NCBI GenBank assembly: GCA_022787565.1
Contig: JALFVN010000009.1
Coordinates: 1 to 44,092 of the forward strand
DNA from: Clostridiales bacterium
GTDB lineage: Bacteria > Bacillota > Clostridia > Oscillospirales > Oscillospiraceae
DNA: 44,092 nucleotides
Direction: 5' to 3'
Translations under genes and position numbers: made by a program
Shown: positions 33,562 through 42,500 of the stretch, piece after piece
Layout of the letters: the number at the start of each line of letters is the position of its first letter
Numbering within the stretch: position 1 is the stretch's first letter
The notes under the pieces: model-generated
Seen by the model: only the letters and a program-made list of their open reading frames with translations
The model's database searches: none
What the model was told of the DNA's origin: nothing

Positions 33562-34079
33562 GACCCCTGCTGGACCTTTCAGCCCCGCTGCTGATCTGCC
33601 TTATCTGTATCGCGGCGGTATTTCAGGGCGTGGACATCTACGGTGCCATGGTCTGCGGGGCAAAAAAGGGGCTGCAGACAGTGCTGGATATTCTGCCGGC
33701 CCTGATCGTATTGTTCCCCGCAATCTATATTCTGCGCGCAAGCGGTCTGCCGGAGCTGCTGTGCCGGCTGCTCTCCCCGGTTTTCCGGCTTTTGGGTATA
33801 CCGGAGGAAACCGCTCTCCTTATGCTGCTGCGGCCCATGTCCGGCAGCGGAGCCCTGGCCGCAGCCTCGGAGCTGATCGCCCGGTACGGCGCAGATTCCC
33901 TGATCGGCCGCACTGCCGCCGTGATGATCGGCTCCAGCGAGACCACTTTTTATGTCATCGCCGTCTACTTTGCCGCCGCCGGGGTAAAAAACAGCCGTTG
34001 GGCCGTACCCGCCGCTCTCTGCGCCGATCTGGCCTGCTTTCTCTCCTCAGCCTGGATCTGCCGGCTGCTGTGGGGATGA
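33558..34079 (+). CDS. spmB: spore maturation protein B
   Basis: A 173-residue membrane protein partner of SpmA, normal length. Typical blocks are FQGVDIYGAMVCGAKKG, LRPMSGSGALA and GSSETTFYVIAVYF. The gate-like motif families belong to the nucleoside-recognition domain. GGAG in the spmA end is only 0-3 bases from the ATG, so translation most likely depends on coupling by the ATGA overlap. Role with SpmA in spore core dehydration is from family knowledge. Confidence 0.9.
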   Translation: MRPLLDLSAPLLICLICIAAVFQGVDIYGAMVCGAKKGLQTVLDILPALIVLFPAIYILRASGLPELLCRLLSPVFRLLGIPEETALLMLLRPMSGSGALAAASELIARYGADSLIGRTAAVMIGSSETTFYVIAVYFAAAGVKNSRWAVPAALCADLACFLSSAWICRLLWG

Positions 34080-34082
34080 CAC

Positions 34083-34111
34083 TTGGCATTTGTCAGATAA
34101 TATGATAGAAT
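34083..34111 (+). promoter_or_regulatory. promoter of the yitT-like gene
   Basis: TTGGCA, a 17-base spacer and TAGAAT, 31 bases before the start codon. Confidence 0.5.
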
Positions 34112-34142
34112 ATATCATTCTTAACAACGTACAGGTGATAAA

Positions 34143-35018
34143 ATGAAGCGTCTGTTCGACTCCTCTCCGGTAAAAAACAACCTGACCGATGTGGTTTTCG
34201 CCATTATCGGCTCTGCGCTGGTGGGCGCCGCCCTCTCCATCTTCGTTGCGCCCAACGATATCGCCCCCGGCGGCGTGTCCGGCCTGGCCATAGCCCTGGC
34301 CTATATCACGCCGATCCGTGTCAGTATTTGGACGCTGGCGCTGAACATTCCCCTGCTGCTGTGCGCCTGGCGTATTCTGGGAAGACGCGCACTGATCTTC
34401 ACCCTGATTTCCACCGTTCTGCTTTCCGTATTTATTGACCTGAGCGAGGCCTTTCTTCCCTCCTACACCAACAATCCCCTGCTGGCCGCCTGCTGCGGCG
34501 GCGTCATTGCGGGGCTGGGCATCGGGTTGCTGTTTCTCCGGGGCATCAGCACCGGAGGCACAGATTTGCTGGCCCTGCTGTTAAAGCGGGTCTTCCCCAA
34601 CGTCCCCAGCGGTACGCTGCTTATGGTGATCGACGCCACCGTCGTGGCCTTTGCGGTATTGATCTTCCGGGACATTGAGGTAGCGCTCTACTCTGCCATC
34701 ACCATTTTCATCACCTCAAAGATCGTGGACGCCATGGCCCAGGGCGTGGATTACGCCAAGGTGATCTATGTGGTCACGGCCCGGGGCGACAAGGTGACCG
34801 AAGTGCTGAACACCTACACCGACCGGGGCTGCACCATCATCCCCGCCTTCGGCGGCTACACCAAGGACAATAAGCAGGTGGTCATCACCGTCACCCGCCG
34901 CAATGTTCTCTCCCAGACCCTCAGGCTCATCAAGCAGACCGATCCCGCCGCTTTCACCTTTGTGATGGACTCCACCGAGGTCCACGGCGAGGGCTTCAAG
35001 CGGGATGATCTGAGCTGA
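34143..35018 (+). CDS. YitT family membrane protein (DUF161 plus DUF2179)
   Basis: A 291-residue protein with five to six membrane segments (about 15-200), including APNDIAPGGVSGLAIAL and RGISTGGTDLLALLLKR, then a cytoplasmic DUF2179 domain (about 210-290; VIYVVTARGDKVTEVLN, RGCTIIPAFGGYT). The architecture is that of YitT/YvjA/YebE proteins, an abundant Firmicute family of unknown transport or sensing role. AGGTGA precedes the ATG. It is followed by a terminator and then by repeat copy 2. Confidence 0.88.
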   Translation: MKRLFDSSPVKNNLTDVVFAIIGSALVGAALSIFVAPNDIAPGGVSGLAIALAYITPIRVSIWTLALNIPLLLCAWRILGRRALIFTLISTVLLSVFIDLSEAFLPSYTNNPLLAACCGGVIAGLGIGLLFLRGISTGGTDLLALLLKRVFPNVPSGTLLMVIDATVVAFAVLIFRDIEVALYSAITIFITSKIVDAMAQGVDYAKVIYVVTARGDKVTEVLNTYTDRGCTIIPAFGGYTKDNKQVVITVTRRNVLSQTLRLIKQTDPAAFTFVMDSTEVHGEGFKRDDLS

Positions 35019-35057
35019 AAAAAACTGCCATCCCCATAGTGAGGATGGCAGTTTTTT
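35018..35057 (+). terminator. terminator after the yitT-like gene (left copy)
   Basis: A 15-bp perfect stem (35019-35033 with 35043-35057), loop 9, with A-run and T-run. The 40 bases 35019-35058 recur exactly at 35457-35496. Confidence 0.9.
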
Positions 35058-35058
35058 C

Positions 35059-35456
35059 AGCTTGTCAAAAAAGTCCTGATCGGACTTTTTTGACCGCTTC
35101 AGCCGCCGAGCGTTTTGAGGAATTCAAAACGCTGCTTCGCCCAAAAAGCCTGAAAAATCAGGCTTTTTTGCGGCGGGTTATTGGATTGCGAGTATTGCGC
35201 TTCGTCGCTGCCTGTGGCAGATGAAGACGATGCGCAATTTCCGCAGCCGCGCTGTTTGCGGGCCGTCGTGAAACAGGCCTGCAAACAGCATTGCGGCAAG
35301 GAGAGCAAGGGGTCTTGGTCTCTCTGAGGCTCGGTCACGCTGCGGCTCTGACATGCCACCGGCATGTCATTCACTACCGCAGCGTCGCTTTGCTACCCCT
35401 CGCGCTCCCCCGCGGCTCTATTGTCGGCAGCAGAAGCACAGTTATTTGACAGTCCC
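35059..35456. repeat. multi-hairpin dispersed repeat, copy 2 (long form)
   Basis: A 398-base non-coding element. Bases 35060-35181 match 1-122 at about 91%, and the last ~70 bases match 130-204 more loosely. About 200 extra bases (35186-35390) carry further inverted repeats: 35194-35200/35232-35238, 35251-35264/35276-35289, and 35338-35345/35377-35384 enclosing 35349-35357/35361-35369. Ends TGTCAAAAAA (35063-35072) and TTATTTGACA (35442-35451) are inverted repeats with one mismatch. Both flanks are the same 40-base terminator. No protein is supported. Confidence 0.78.
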
Positions 35457-35496
35457 AAAAAACTGCCATCCCCATAGTGAGGATGGCAGTTTTTTC
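35456..35496. terminator. duplicate terminator (right copy)
   Basis: Exact copy of the terminator at 35019-35058. The A-run/T-run design lets it serve the minus-strand gene fragment ending at 35507 as well. Confidence 0.85.
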
Positions 35497-35506
35497 GGTT
35501 TGATCT

Positions 35507-35893
35507 TCAGCGCTGTCCGGAAAAAACATCCGGGGAGACTGCGTTGGGATTGGGGCGCAGCGTGCTCTGCACCGCCTCGATTTGCTGTACGGTTCCGGTG
35601 TTGGTCTTTTTCACATAGTTCCAGGCGATAAACACGCCCAGAAGCATGAACAGGATGGGCACAAGGCTGTCCTGGGCCACCAGCATGAAGCCCTCCAGGT
35701 TCAGCAGCTCCTCCATGGTATAGGCAAAGGCCTCTCCAAAGCTGACGGCGTATTCCATCATCAGGTAAATGCTCACGCTGAGATACTGCATCACGAACAC
35801 GCCCAGCAGGGACAGCAGCACCACAATGACGATGGAGGCCTTATTCTGCTTGCCGTTGAATTTCCTGTATCCCCTCTTTGATCTGTTTTTATT
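35507..35893 (-). pseudogene. 5'-truncated membrane-protein gene fragment
   Basis: The frame is open from 35893 to the stop at 35507 (128 codons), bounded upstream by TAA. The translated segment begins with a basic stretch (KRGYRKFNGKQNKASIV) leading straight into two membrane segments. There is no ATG, GTG or TTG before GTG 35824, which would start inside the first membrane helix. It therefore looks like the C-terminal part of a larger membrane protein whose 5' end is lost. A short real gene from GTG 35824 (105 residues) is the alternative. It lies next to repeat copy 2. Function not recognised. Confidence 0.5.
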
Positions 35894-35920
35894 TTATCAT
35901 GCCATACAGGCGAAAGCAAG

Positions 35921-35959
35921 AATAAAGCATGCCCTGCACAAGATCTCCGTGCAGGGCAT
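35921..35959 (-). terminator. terminator after the ABC operon
   Basis: An 11-bp perfect stem (35929-35939 with 35949-35959), followed on the minus strand by CTTTATT. Confidence 0.7.
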
Positions 35960-35981
35960 TAGGATTGAATTCAATGCTTTT

Positions 35982-36809
35982 TCAGCTCAGATTCAGCCGG
36001 TGTTTCAGGCAGTATGTGGTCAGCAGGTAAAGGATCACACCTTCGATCAGGGTGTAGATCATGGAGCCCAAAGAGAGTTCCTGCAGCGTCGTCATTACAG
36101 AGCTGCCCGCCTCCACCGTTACAGTCATTGCCAACCCCTCAACGAAAATGCCCAGAAGGGAGCTGACGAAGGAAAAGACAAAGCTGATGGCGATAAAGAA
36201 CACCACCGACAGCAGCACCTTGTTATTGGAAAAGCTGTGGCCCAGGGCCATAGCAGCGTAAAAATGCAGGCATGTGGTCAGGGAGCTGAGGATGATCATG
36301 GCAGCAAACTGCGCAATAGCGCCGGTAAGCTGCAAGGGCGTAATGCTGGTTTTTTCAAAGAACAGCCGAAGCATTTCCCCAAAGGAGGGCATATTTTGGA
36401 ACATCTCTCCCAGCTCGGTATAGGTAAGGGTGAACACCGCGATGAACACCGCTCCGATGGCGATCAGGCCCGTGGCCAGAAACCACACAAAGGAGACGAT
36501 GAGCTTGGACCAGACGATCTCGTGCACGTTCACTGGAAGGGTCAGGGTCAGGTAGCCCTCATCCCCCAGAACGTTTTTATAAAAGCGCTGGATCATCACC
36601 ACCATGGCCATGACGCCCATGGTAAACAGGCCCAGGAAAAAGGCAAAGATAAACAGGCCGAACAGAATATCCAACGCGCCGTTTTCTGCGTCTGCGATCT
36701 GCGCAAAACCCAGGTTAGCCAGCACCGACAGCAGCACCACCACGCCGAACATGGGCAGCATGGTGCGGGCCGTGGCCTTGAACTCGTGCTTCAACAGTTT
36801 TCCTAACAT
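35982..36809 (-). CDS. ABC transporter permease
   Basis: A 275-residue membrane protein with six hydrophobic segments, starting MLGKLLKHEFKATARTMLP, a typical amphipathic N-terminus of ABC-2-type permeases from YtrA-controlled operons. GDEGYLTLTLPV, also typical of such permeases, precedes the third segment. It pairs with the ATPase encoded just upstream, overlapping it by 7 bases. Substrate is unknown; relatives are linked to cell-envelope stress or antimicrobial peptide response. Confidence 0.82.
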   Translation of the reverse strand: MLGKLLKHEFKATARTMLPMFGVVVLLSVLANLGFAQIADAENGALDILFGLFIFAFFLGLFTMGVMAMVVMIQRFYKNVLGDEGYLTLTLPVNVHEIVWSKLIVSFVWFLATGLIAIGAVFIAVFTLTYTELGEMFQNMPSFGEMLRLFFEKTSITPLQLTGAIAQFAAMIILSSLTTCLHFYAAMALGHSFSNNKVLLSVVFFIAISFVFSFVSSLLGIFVEGLAMTVTVEAGSSVMTTLQELSLGSMIYTLIEGVILYLLTTYCLKHRLNLS

Positions 36810-37498
36810 CTGAATACCTCCCTGAAATAGGCGTCCACGCTCTTGCCCTGCTGCTCCCGGATATCGTCCACCGAGGACTTGAGCACGACCCGGCCGCGGT
36901 TGATGAAGATCACATCGTCCAGCACCTGCTCCACATCGGCGATCAGGTGGGTGGAGATGACGACGGAGGCCGTGGGGTTATAGTTGCGGATGATGGTCTC
37001 CAGGATATAGTCTCTGGTGGCCGGGTCCACGCCGCCGATGGGCTCGTCCAGCAGATACAGTTCCGCCTTCCGGCTCATCACCAGGATCAGCTGCACCTTC
37101 TCCCGGGTGCCCTTGGACATCTGCTTGATCTTCTGCTTCGGGTCAATGCCCAGCTTTTCCAGCATCTCCCGGGCCTTGTCCGGCTGAAAATCCGCGTAAA
37201 AGTCCGAAAACATGTTCAGCAGCTTTTCCGCGCTCATCCATTCCGGCAGGCAGGGCCTGTCCGGCAGGTAGGACACCTGGGCTCTGGTGACCTTACCCGG
37301 CTTTTCGCCGTTGATCAGCAGCTCGCCTCCCGTAGGCGTCAGCAGGCCGTTTGCCAGCTTGATCAGTGTGGTCTTGCCACTGCCGTTGGGGCCCAACAGC
37401 CCCACCACGCGGCCCGGCTCCACGGTGAAGCTCACGTCGTCCAGCGCCTGAACGCTGCCGTAACGCTTGCAAAGGTTTTTACATTCCCATGTCGGCAT
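36803..37498 (-). CDS. ABC transporter ATP-binding protein
   Basis: A 231-residue ATPase. Walker A GPNGSGKT (36-43), Walker B LYLLDEP (147-153, Glu152), D-loop GGVDP, H-loop His184. The signature motif is MSKGTREK (127-134) rather than LSGGQ, a degenerate form common in the YtrB/EcsA-like group. The start overlaps the GntR gene by 20 bases. It forms an exporter or envelope-function ABC system with the next gene. Confidence 0.9.
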   Translation of the reverse strand: MPTWECKNLCKRYGSVQALDDVSFTVEPGRVVGLLGPNGSGKTTLIKLANGLLTPTGGELLINGEKPGKVTRAQVSYLPDRPCLPEWMSAEKLLNMFSDFYADFQPDKAREMLEKLGIDPKQKIKQMSKGTREKVQLILVMSRKAELYLLDEPIGGVDPATRDYILETIIRNYNPTASVVISTHLIADVEQVLDDVIFINRGRVVLKSSVDDIREQQGKSVDAYFREVFRC

Positions 37499-37868
37499 TG
37501 TTTTTTTCCTCCTCTATACTCGCTTTCAGCAGCGAGAGTATCTCCTCTTTTGGGTAACCCAATCTGCCCATCTGCTCCAAAAAGTCTTTGATCCGGTCCT
37601 CGGCCAGATGCTTTTTTGCGCTCTCTATCACCTTTGTATCCTCCGTGACAAATCTTCCGCTTGTACGCTGGGTATACACCATGCCTTCCCGCTCCAGCTC
37701 CTGCAAAGCCCGCTGCATGGTGTTGGGGTTCACCCCCGCGTCCATAGCAAGCTCCCGCACCGAAGCCAGCCGCTCTCCCGGAAGATACTCCCCCGACACA
37801 ATGGCCAGCTTGATCTGAAAAATCAGCTGAGCATAGATGGGCAGGTCAGCTCTGATATGCCATTCCAT
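37479..37868 (-). CDS. GntR-family regulator, YtrA type
   Basis: A 129-residue regulator: winged HTH (1-72) with IYAQLIFQIKLAIVSGEY and SVRELAMDAGVNPNTMQRAL, then a short helical dimerisation tail (75-129), the YtrA subfamily layout. YtrA proteins repress the ABC transporter operon they start. Here it is the first of three overlapping genes (regulator, ATPase, permease). A perfect 14-bp inverted repeat sits over its promoter, so self-repression is very likely. AGGAGGTG lies directly upstream of the ATG. Confidence 0.92.
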   Translation of the reverse strand: MEWHIRADLPIYAQLIFQIKLAIVSGEYLPGERLASVRELAMDAGVNPNTMQRALQELEREGMVYTQRTSGRFVTEDTKVIESAKKHLAEDRIKDFLEQMGRLGYPKEEILSLLKASIEEEKNNADMGM

Positions 37869-37882
37869 CTCGCACCTCCTGT

Positions 37883-37935
37883 GTATTATTGTATTAGACG
37901 CTTAATACAATAATACATCCGTGCTGTTTTGTCAA
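37883..37935 (-). promoter_or_regulatory. promoter and perfect operator of the YtrA-type operon
   Basis: GTATTATTGTATTA (37883-37896) and its exact inverse (37903-37916) flank a 6-base spacer. On the minus strand TTGACA (37935-37930), 17 bases and TATTGT (37912-37907) form a promoter whose -10 lies in one arm. Confidence 0.8.
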
Positions 37936-37970
37936 TAGGCTTTTGGAAAAAATCATAATTTTTTGCTGTG

Positions 37971-38003
37971 CAAAAAAGCGCCAGGGCAGAAAAGCCCCGG
38001 CGC
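37971..38003 (-). terminator. terminator after the coiled-coil gene
   Basis: A 10-bp GC-rich stem with one mismatch (37978-37987 with 37994-38003), then TTTTTT on the minus strand. Confidence 0.75.
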
Positions 38004-38011
38004 GGTCAGTT

Positions 38012-38479
38012 TTATTCGCTTTTTTCCTCTTCCGGCTTTCTCATGCTGAACTGGAGAAGCTGGTACAGGCCCTCATGGTCGTCGTAAAACTTCTGGAGCT
38101 TGACGGAGATATTGTCCCAATAGGCGTCTGCCTCCTGCTCCCGGGCACGGCAGCGTTCCTCGGTTTTCAGCAGCAGGGCGCGGGCCTTTTTTTTGCTCTC
38201 CTCCTCCATGCGGGCACAGATCTGCTCCTGCTCCCCGCTGAGGCGCTGTATGTTCTCCAGATACTGAGCCGCGGCCTCCTCCGCCGCCTGAAACACGCCG
38301 TTGAGACGTAAAGACGCCTCGGCAATGGAGCCGGCCTTATCGATTTCCAGCTGCCGGTCGGCAAGCTTGCGGTTTGCCTCGTCCAGCTGGGCCTGGAGCT
38401 GGTCAATGCGTTTGCTCTGCTCCACCAGCAGCTCCAGAAGCTCCGTCCGGTTCAGTTTTTTCAAATCATTATCCGTCAT
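38012..38479 (-). CDS. coiled-coil protein of unknown function
   Basis: A 155-residue soluble protein, almost entirely helical. It starts with LKKLNRTELLELLVEQSKRIDQL, a heptad-rich segment (about 5-50), followed by AGSIAEASLRLNGVFQAAE and a second charged coiled coil (75-135). No signal, membrane segment or catalytic motif was seen. I do not recognise a named family. It has its own extended -10 promoter and terminator, and stands between the ABC operon and the metal-efflux operon without obvious linkage. GGAG lies 9 bases before the ATG. Confidence 0.72.
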   Translation of the reverse strand: MTDNDLKKLNRTELLELLVEQSKRIDQLQAQLDEANRKLADRQLEIDKAGSIAEASLRLNGVFQAAEEAAAQYLENIQRLSGEQEQICARMEEESKKKARALLLKTEERCRAREQEADAYWDNISVKLQKFYDDHEGLYQLLQFSMRKPEEEKSE

Positions 38480-38503
38480 GGCGATCCGCTCCGTTTTTTT
38501 GCC

Positions 38504-38532
38504 ATTGTATCACAGTTTTCCTGTTTGCGCAA
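38504..38532 (-). promoter_or_regulatory. promoter of the coiled-coil gene
   Basis: Minus strand TTGCGC, a 17-base spacer and TACAAT with TG one base upstream. Confidence 0.55.
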
Positions 38533-38566
38533 CGGTCAGCCATACGGCGTGCGAAGCTTTTCCGTC

Positions 38567-38929
38567 TTATTCCTCAATATGCTCCATGCCCTGGCTGACG
38601 ATGGTGCGCACATGGTCGTCAGCAAGGGAGTAGAACATGGATTTCCCCTCCCGGCGGCACTTGACCAGCTTGTTGCGCTTGAGGATGTTGAGCTGGTGGG
38701 AGATGGCGGACTGGGTCATATTCAGCGCCGCCGCCAGGTCGCAGACGCAGACCTCCGCCTCAAATAAGACGAAAAGAATTCTAATCCGTGTGGAGTCGCC
38801 GAAGACCTTGAAAAGCTCCGCCAGATCAAGCAGACTCTCCTCCGCCGGCAGCTTCTCCCGCACGATCTTCAAAAGCTCCTCGTGCACCTCCACGGCTTCG
38901 CAGCATTCGCTGCTGTGGTCATGTGTCAT
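38567..38929 (-). CDS. ArsR/SmtB-family metal-sensing repressor
   Basis: A 120-residue winged-helix repressor. It carries both classical metal sites: the CadC-like alpha-3 motif VCVCD (Cys61, Cys63, Asp64) with a His/Cys-rich N-terminus (HDH, ECC), and the SmtB/CzrA-like alpha-5 set Asp104, His106, His117, Glu120. The recognition helix is MTQSAISHQLNILK. It should release DNA when Zn, Cd or Pb binds. It is the last gene of the operon it presumably controls, 13 bases after the ATPase; a matching operator is at 41055-41074. Confidence 0.9.
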   Translation of the reverse strand: MTHDHSSECCEAVEVHEELLKIVREKLPAEESLLDLAELFKVFGDSTRIRILFVLFEAEVCVCDLAAALNMTQSAISHQLNILKRNKLVKCRREGKSMFYSLADDHVRTIVSQGMEHIEE

Positions 38930-38942
38930 TGGCGTTCTCCTT

Positions 38943-40811
<1,869 letters not shown>

Positions 40812-40813
40812 GG

Positions 40814-41032
40814 TCAGAAAAAGATCTCGCAGTCGCTCTCCACCTTTTTGCAGGCCTTGAGCACATTCTGCATAACCGCTTTCACGTCCGCGCCCTCTTC
40901 AAACTCCACGTTCATCTTCAGCGCCATAAAATTCACCACCGCGTCCTTCACGCCCTCGGTCTTTTTCGCGGCAAGCTCCATCTTGTTGGCGCAGTTGGCG
41001 CAGTCCACTTCGATCTTATAGCTTTTCTTCAT
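40814..41032 (-). CDS. free-standing HMA metal-binding domain
   Basis: A 72-residue ferredoxin-like HMA protein: YKIEVDCANCANKME with Cys11 and Cys14. The acidic residue before the first Cys (Asp10) is typical of Zn/Cd rather than Cu domains. It probably delivers metal to, or regulates, the adjacent ATPase, substituting for the missing fused domain. GGAGG 8 bases before ATG 41032 sets the start; the ATG at 41056 has no site and lies next to the operator. First gene of the efflux operon. Confidence 0.88.
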   Translation of the reverse strand: MKKSYKIEVDCANCANKMELAAKKTEGVKDAVVNFMALKMNVEFEEGADVKAVMQNVLKACKKVESDCEIFF

Positions 41033-41054
41033 GCTCTCGTCCTCCGAAACTTTC

Positions 41055-41113
41055 ATTTGAACAATCGTTCATATGTTCAGCTGTCATTATACACCTTTCT
41101 CCTCCGCTGTCAA
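41055..41113 (-). promoter_or_regulatory. promoter and ArsR-type operator of the Zn/Cd efflux operon
   Basis: Minus strand TTGACA (41113-41108), 16 bases, TATAAT (41091-41086). The imperfect palindrome ATATGAAC-GATT-GTTCAAAT (41074-41055) just downstream fits the SmtB/CzrA-type consensus (TGAAC...GTTCA) and would cover the transcription start. Confidence 0.75.
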
Positions 41114-41170
41114 GCGTTTTTTCTTGCAAAGACGGATTCTGCCGCGTAAAATAGGCATTGCAACTGCCGG

Positions 41171-41199
41171 TTGACAAATCGACCGGCCCACTTTATGGT
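41171..41199 (+). promoter_or_regulatory. promoter of the XRE membrane regulator, with inverted repeats
   Basis: TTGACA, 17 bases, TATGGT. The -35 is enclosed by GCCGGT...ACCGGC (41166-41187). TGCTTTG...CAAAGCA (41221-41241) lies just before the ribosome site. Either could be a self-operator. Confidence 0.5.
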
Positions 41200-41255
41200 A
41201 TGCAACGCGGTTTCATGCTATGCTTTGTCCACAACAAAGCAAAGGAGAGGACAAC

Positions 41256-42251
41256 ATGATATTGGCAGACAAGATCATTGAACTGAGAAAAAAGAACGGC
41301 TTGTCCCAGGAGGAGCTGGCAGAGAAGCTGGGCGTATCCCGGCAGGCAGTGTCCAAATGGGAGGGCGCCCAGTCTGTGCCGGACATCCAGCGCATACTGG
41401 AGATGAGCCGTCTTTTCGGCGTCAGCACAGACTATTTATTAAAAGACGATATGGATTTTGGCAGCGAGGCCATCACCGAGAGCGCCGCGGAGAGCGACAG
41501 TCCCCTTCGCCGGGTGGATATGGAAACAGCCAGCGCCTTTCTGGCCTTCCGCCGGAACTGGGCGCCCAGGATCGCCCTGGCCGTCTTCCTCCTTATCATT
41601 TCCCCGGTGGCGCTGATCATGCTGGGGGCTTTCAGCGAGTACGGCGTACTGGACATCAGCGATAATGCGGCAGGCGGTATCGGCGTGATCATTTTGCTGC
41701 TGCTTGTGGCGGGAGCCGTCAGCATCTTCATTATCTACGGCATGAAAAACCAGCCCTATGAATTTTTGGAGAAAGAGAATATCGACACCGCCTACGGGGT
41801 CACGGGCATGGTGCGGGAGTATAAAGAGCGCTGCGCGGCTGTTTGCTCCACCCAGATCGTTCTGGGGGTGGTGCTGTGCATCCTCAGCGTCCTGCCCCTT
41901 TTCGGCGCTCTCTGCGTTACGGAGAATGAGCTTGTCATCCTCCTCTGCGTGTGCCTGCTGATGGTCATTGTGGCCGTGGGCGTGGTGTTTCTGGTGCTGG
42001 CCGGGATGAACCGGGGCGCCGCCAACATGCTGCTGCAGGAGGGGGATTATTCCCGTGAGGAGAAGAAGAGAAACCGCCTCACCTCCACCGCAGCCGGTGT
42101 GTACTGGCTTCTGGTCACGGCGGGATTTCTGGCCTGGAGCTTTGTCACCGGCGCATGGAACCGAACCTGGATCGTCTGGCCCGTGGCCGGCGTGCTGTTC
42201 CCGGCGGTAATGGCCGTGGTGGGGGCCATCCGCAGCAAAAACGAGAACTGA
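41256..42251 (+). CDS. XRE-family HTH regulator with membrane segments
   Basis: A 331-residue protein. The HTH (5-60) has GLSQEELAEKLGVSRQAVSKW and VPDIQRILEMSRLFGVSTDYLL. A linker leads to about six membrane segments (105-325), so DNA binding occurs at the membrane. Same general plan as the regulator at 3989-4606 but a larger membrane part. AAGGAGAGG 6 bases before ATG 41256 sets the start. It has its own promoter and terminator. Signal and targets are unknown. Confidence 0.87.
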   Translation: MILADKIIELRKKNGLSQEELAEKLGVSRQAVSKWEGAQSVPDIQRILEMSRLFGVSTDYLLKDDMDFGSEAITESAAESDSPLRRVDMETASAFLAFRRNWAPRIALAVFLLIISPVALIMLGAFSEYGVLDISDNAAGGIGVIILLLLVAGAVSIFIIYGMKNQPYEFLEKENIDTAYGVTGMVREYKERCAAVCSTQIVLGVVLCILSVLPLFGALCVTENELVILLCVCLLMVIVAVGVVFLVLAGMNRGAANMLLQEGDYSREEKKRNRLTSTAAGVYWLLVTAGFLAWSFVTGAWNRTWIVWPVAGVLFPAVMAVVGAIRSKNEN

Positions 42252-42257
42252 TACCGA

Positions 42258-42291
42258 AACCCGGCTTTGCCAAGCAAAGCCGGGTTTTATT
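42258..42291 (+). terminator. terminator after the XRE regulator gene
   Basis: A 13-bp perfect stem (42258-42270 with 42274-42286), loop CAA, then TTTTATTAT. Confidence 0.82.
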
Positions 42292-42297
42292 ATCGAT

Positions 42298-42389
42298 CTG
42301 TCATTCTGAGGAACGCAGTGACGAAGAATCCCCTGAACAGAACACCGGGCGTACCCGGACGGGATCCTTCGCTGCGCTCAGGATGACCG
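42298..42389. repeat. CTGTCATTCTGAG dispersed repeat, tandem unit 1
   Basis: CTGTCATTCTGAGGAACGCAG...GACGAAGAATCC...GGGATCCTTCGCTGCGCTCAGGATGACC. Outer and inner arms are inverted repeats, with a central CCGGGCGTACCCGG hairpin. Nearly identical to the next unit. Confidence 0.82.
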
Positions 42390-42400
42390 CGAAAAACAAA

Positions 42401-42492
42401 CTGTCATTCTGAGGAACACAGTGACGAAGAATCCCGTGAATAGGACACCGGGCGTACCCGGACGGGATCCTTCGCGGCGCTCAGGATGACAG
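42401..42492. repeat. CTGTCATTCTGAG dispersed repeat, tandem unit 2
   Basis: Second direct copy, 103 bases downstream of the first, differing at a handful of positions and ending CTCAGGATGACAG. It stops 8 bases before the end of the M20 peptidase gene. Confidence 0.82.
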
Positions 42493-42500
42493 ATTATTTT

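Noticed and set aside
35059-35456. Repeat copy 2 as a group IIC intron or retron
   Set aside because: Insertion beside terminators fits group IIC introns, but the element is too short, has no reverse-transcriptase gene and no recognisable domain V.
35059-35456. Repeat copy 2 as a CRISPR array
   Set aside because: No short direct repeats at regular spacing; the repeats seen are inverted and of different sequences.
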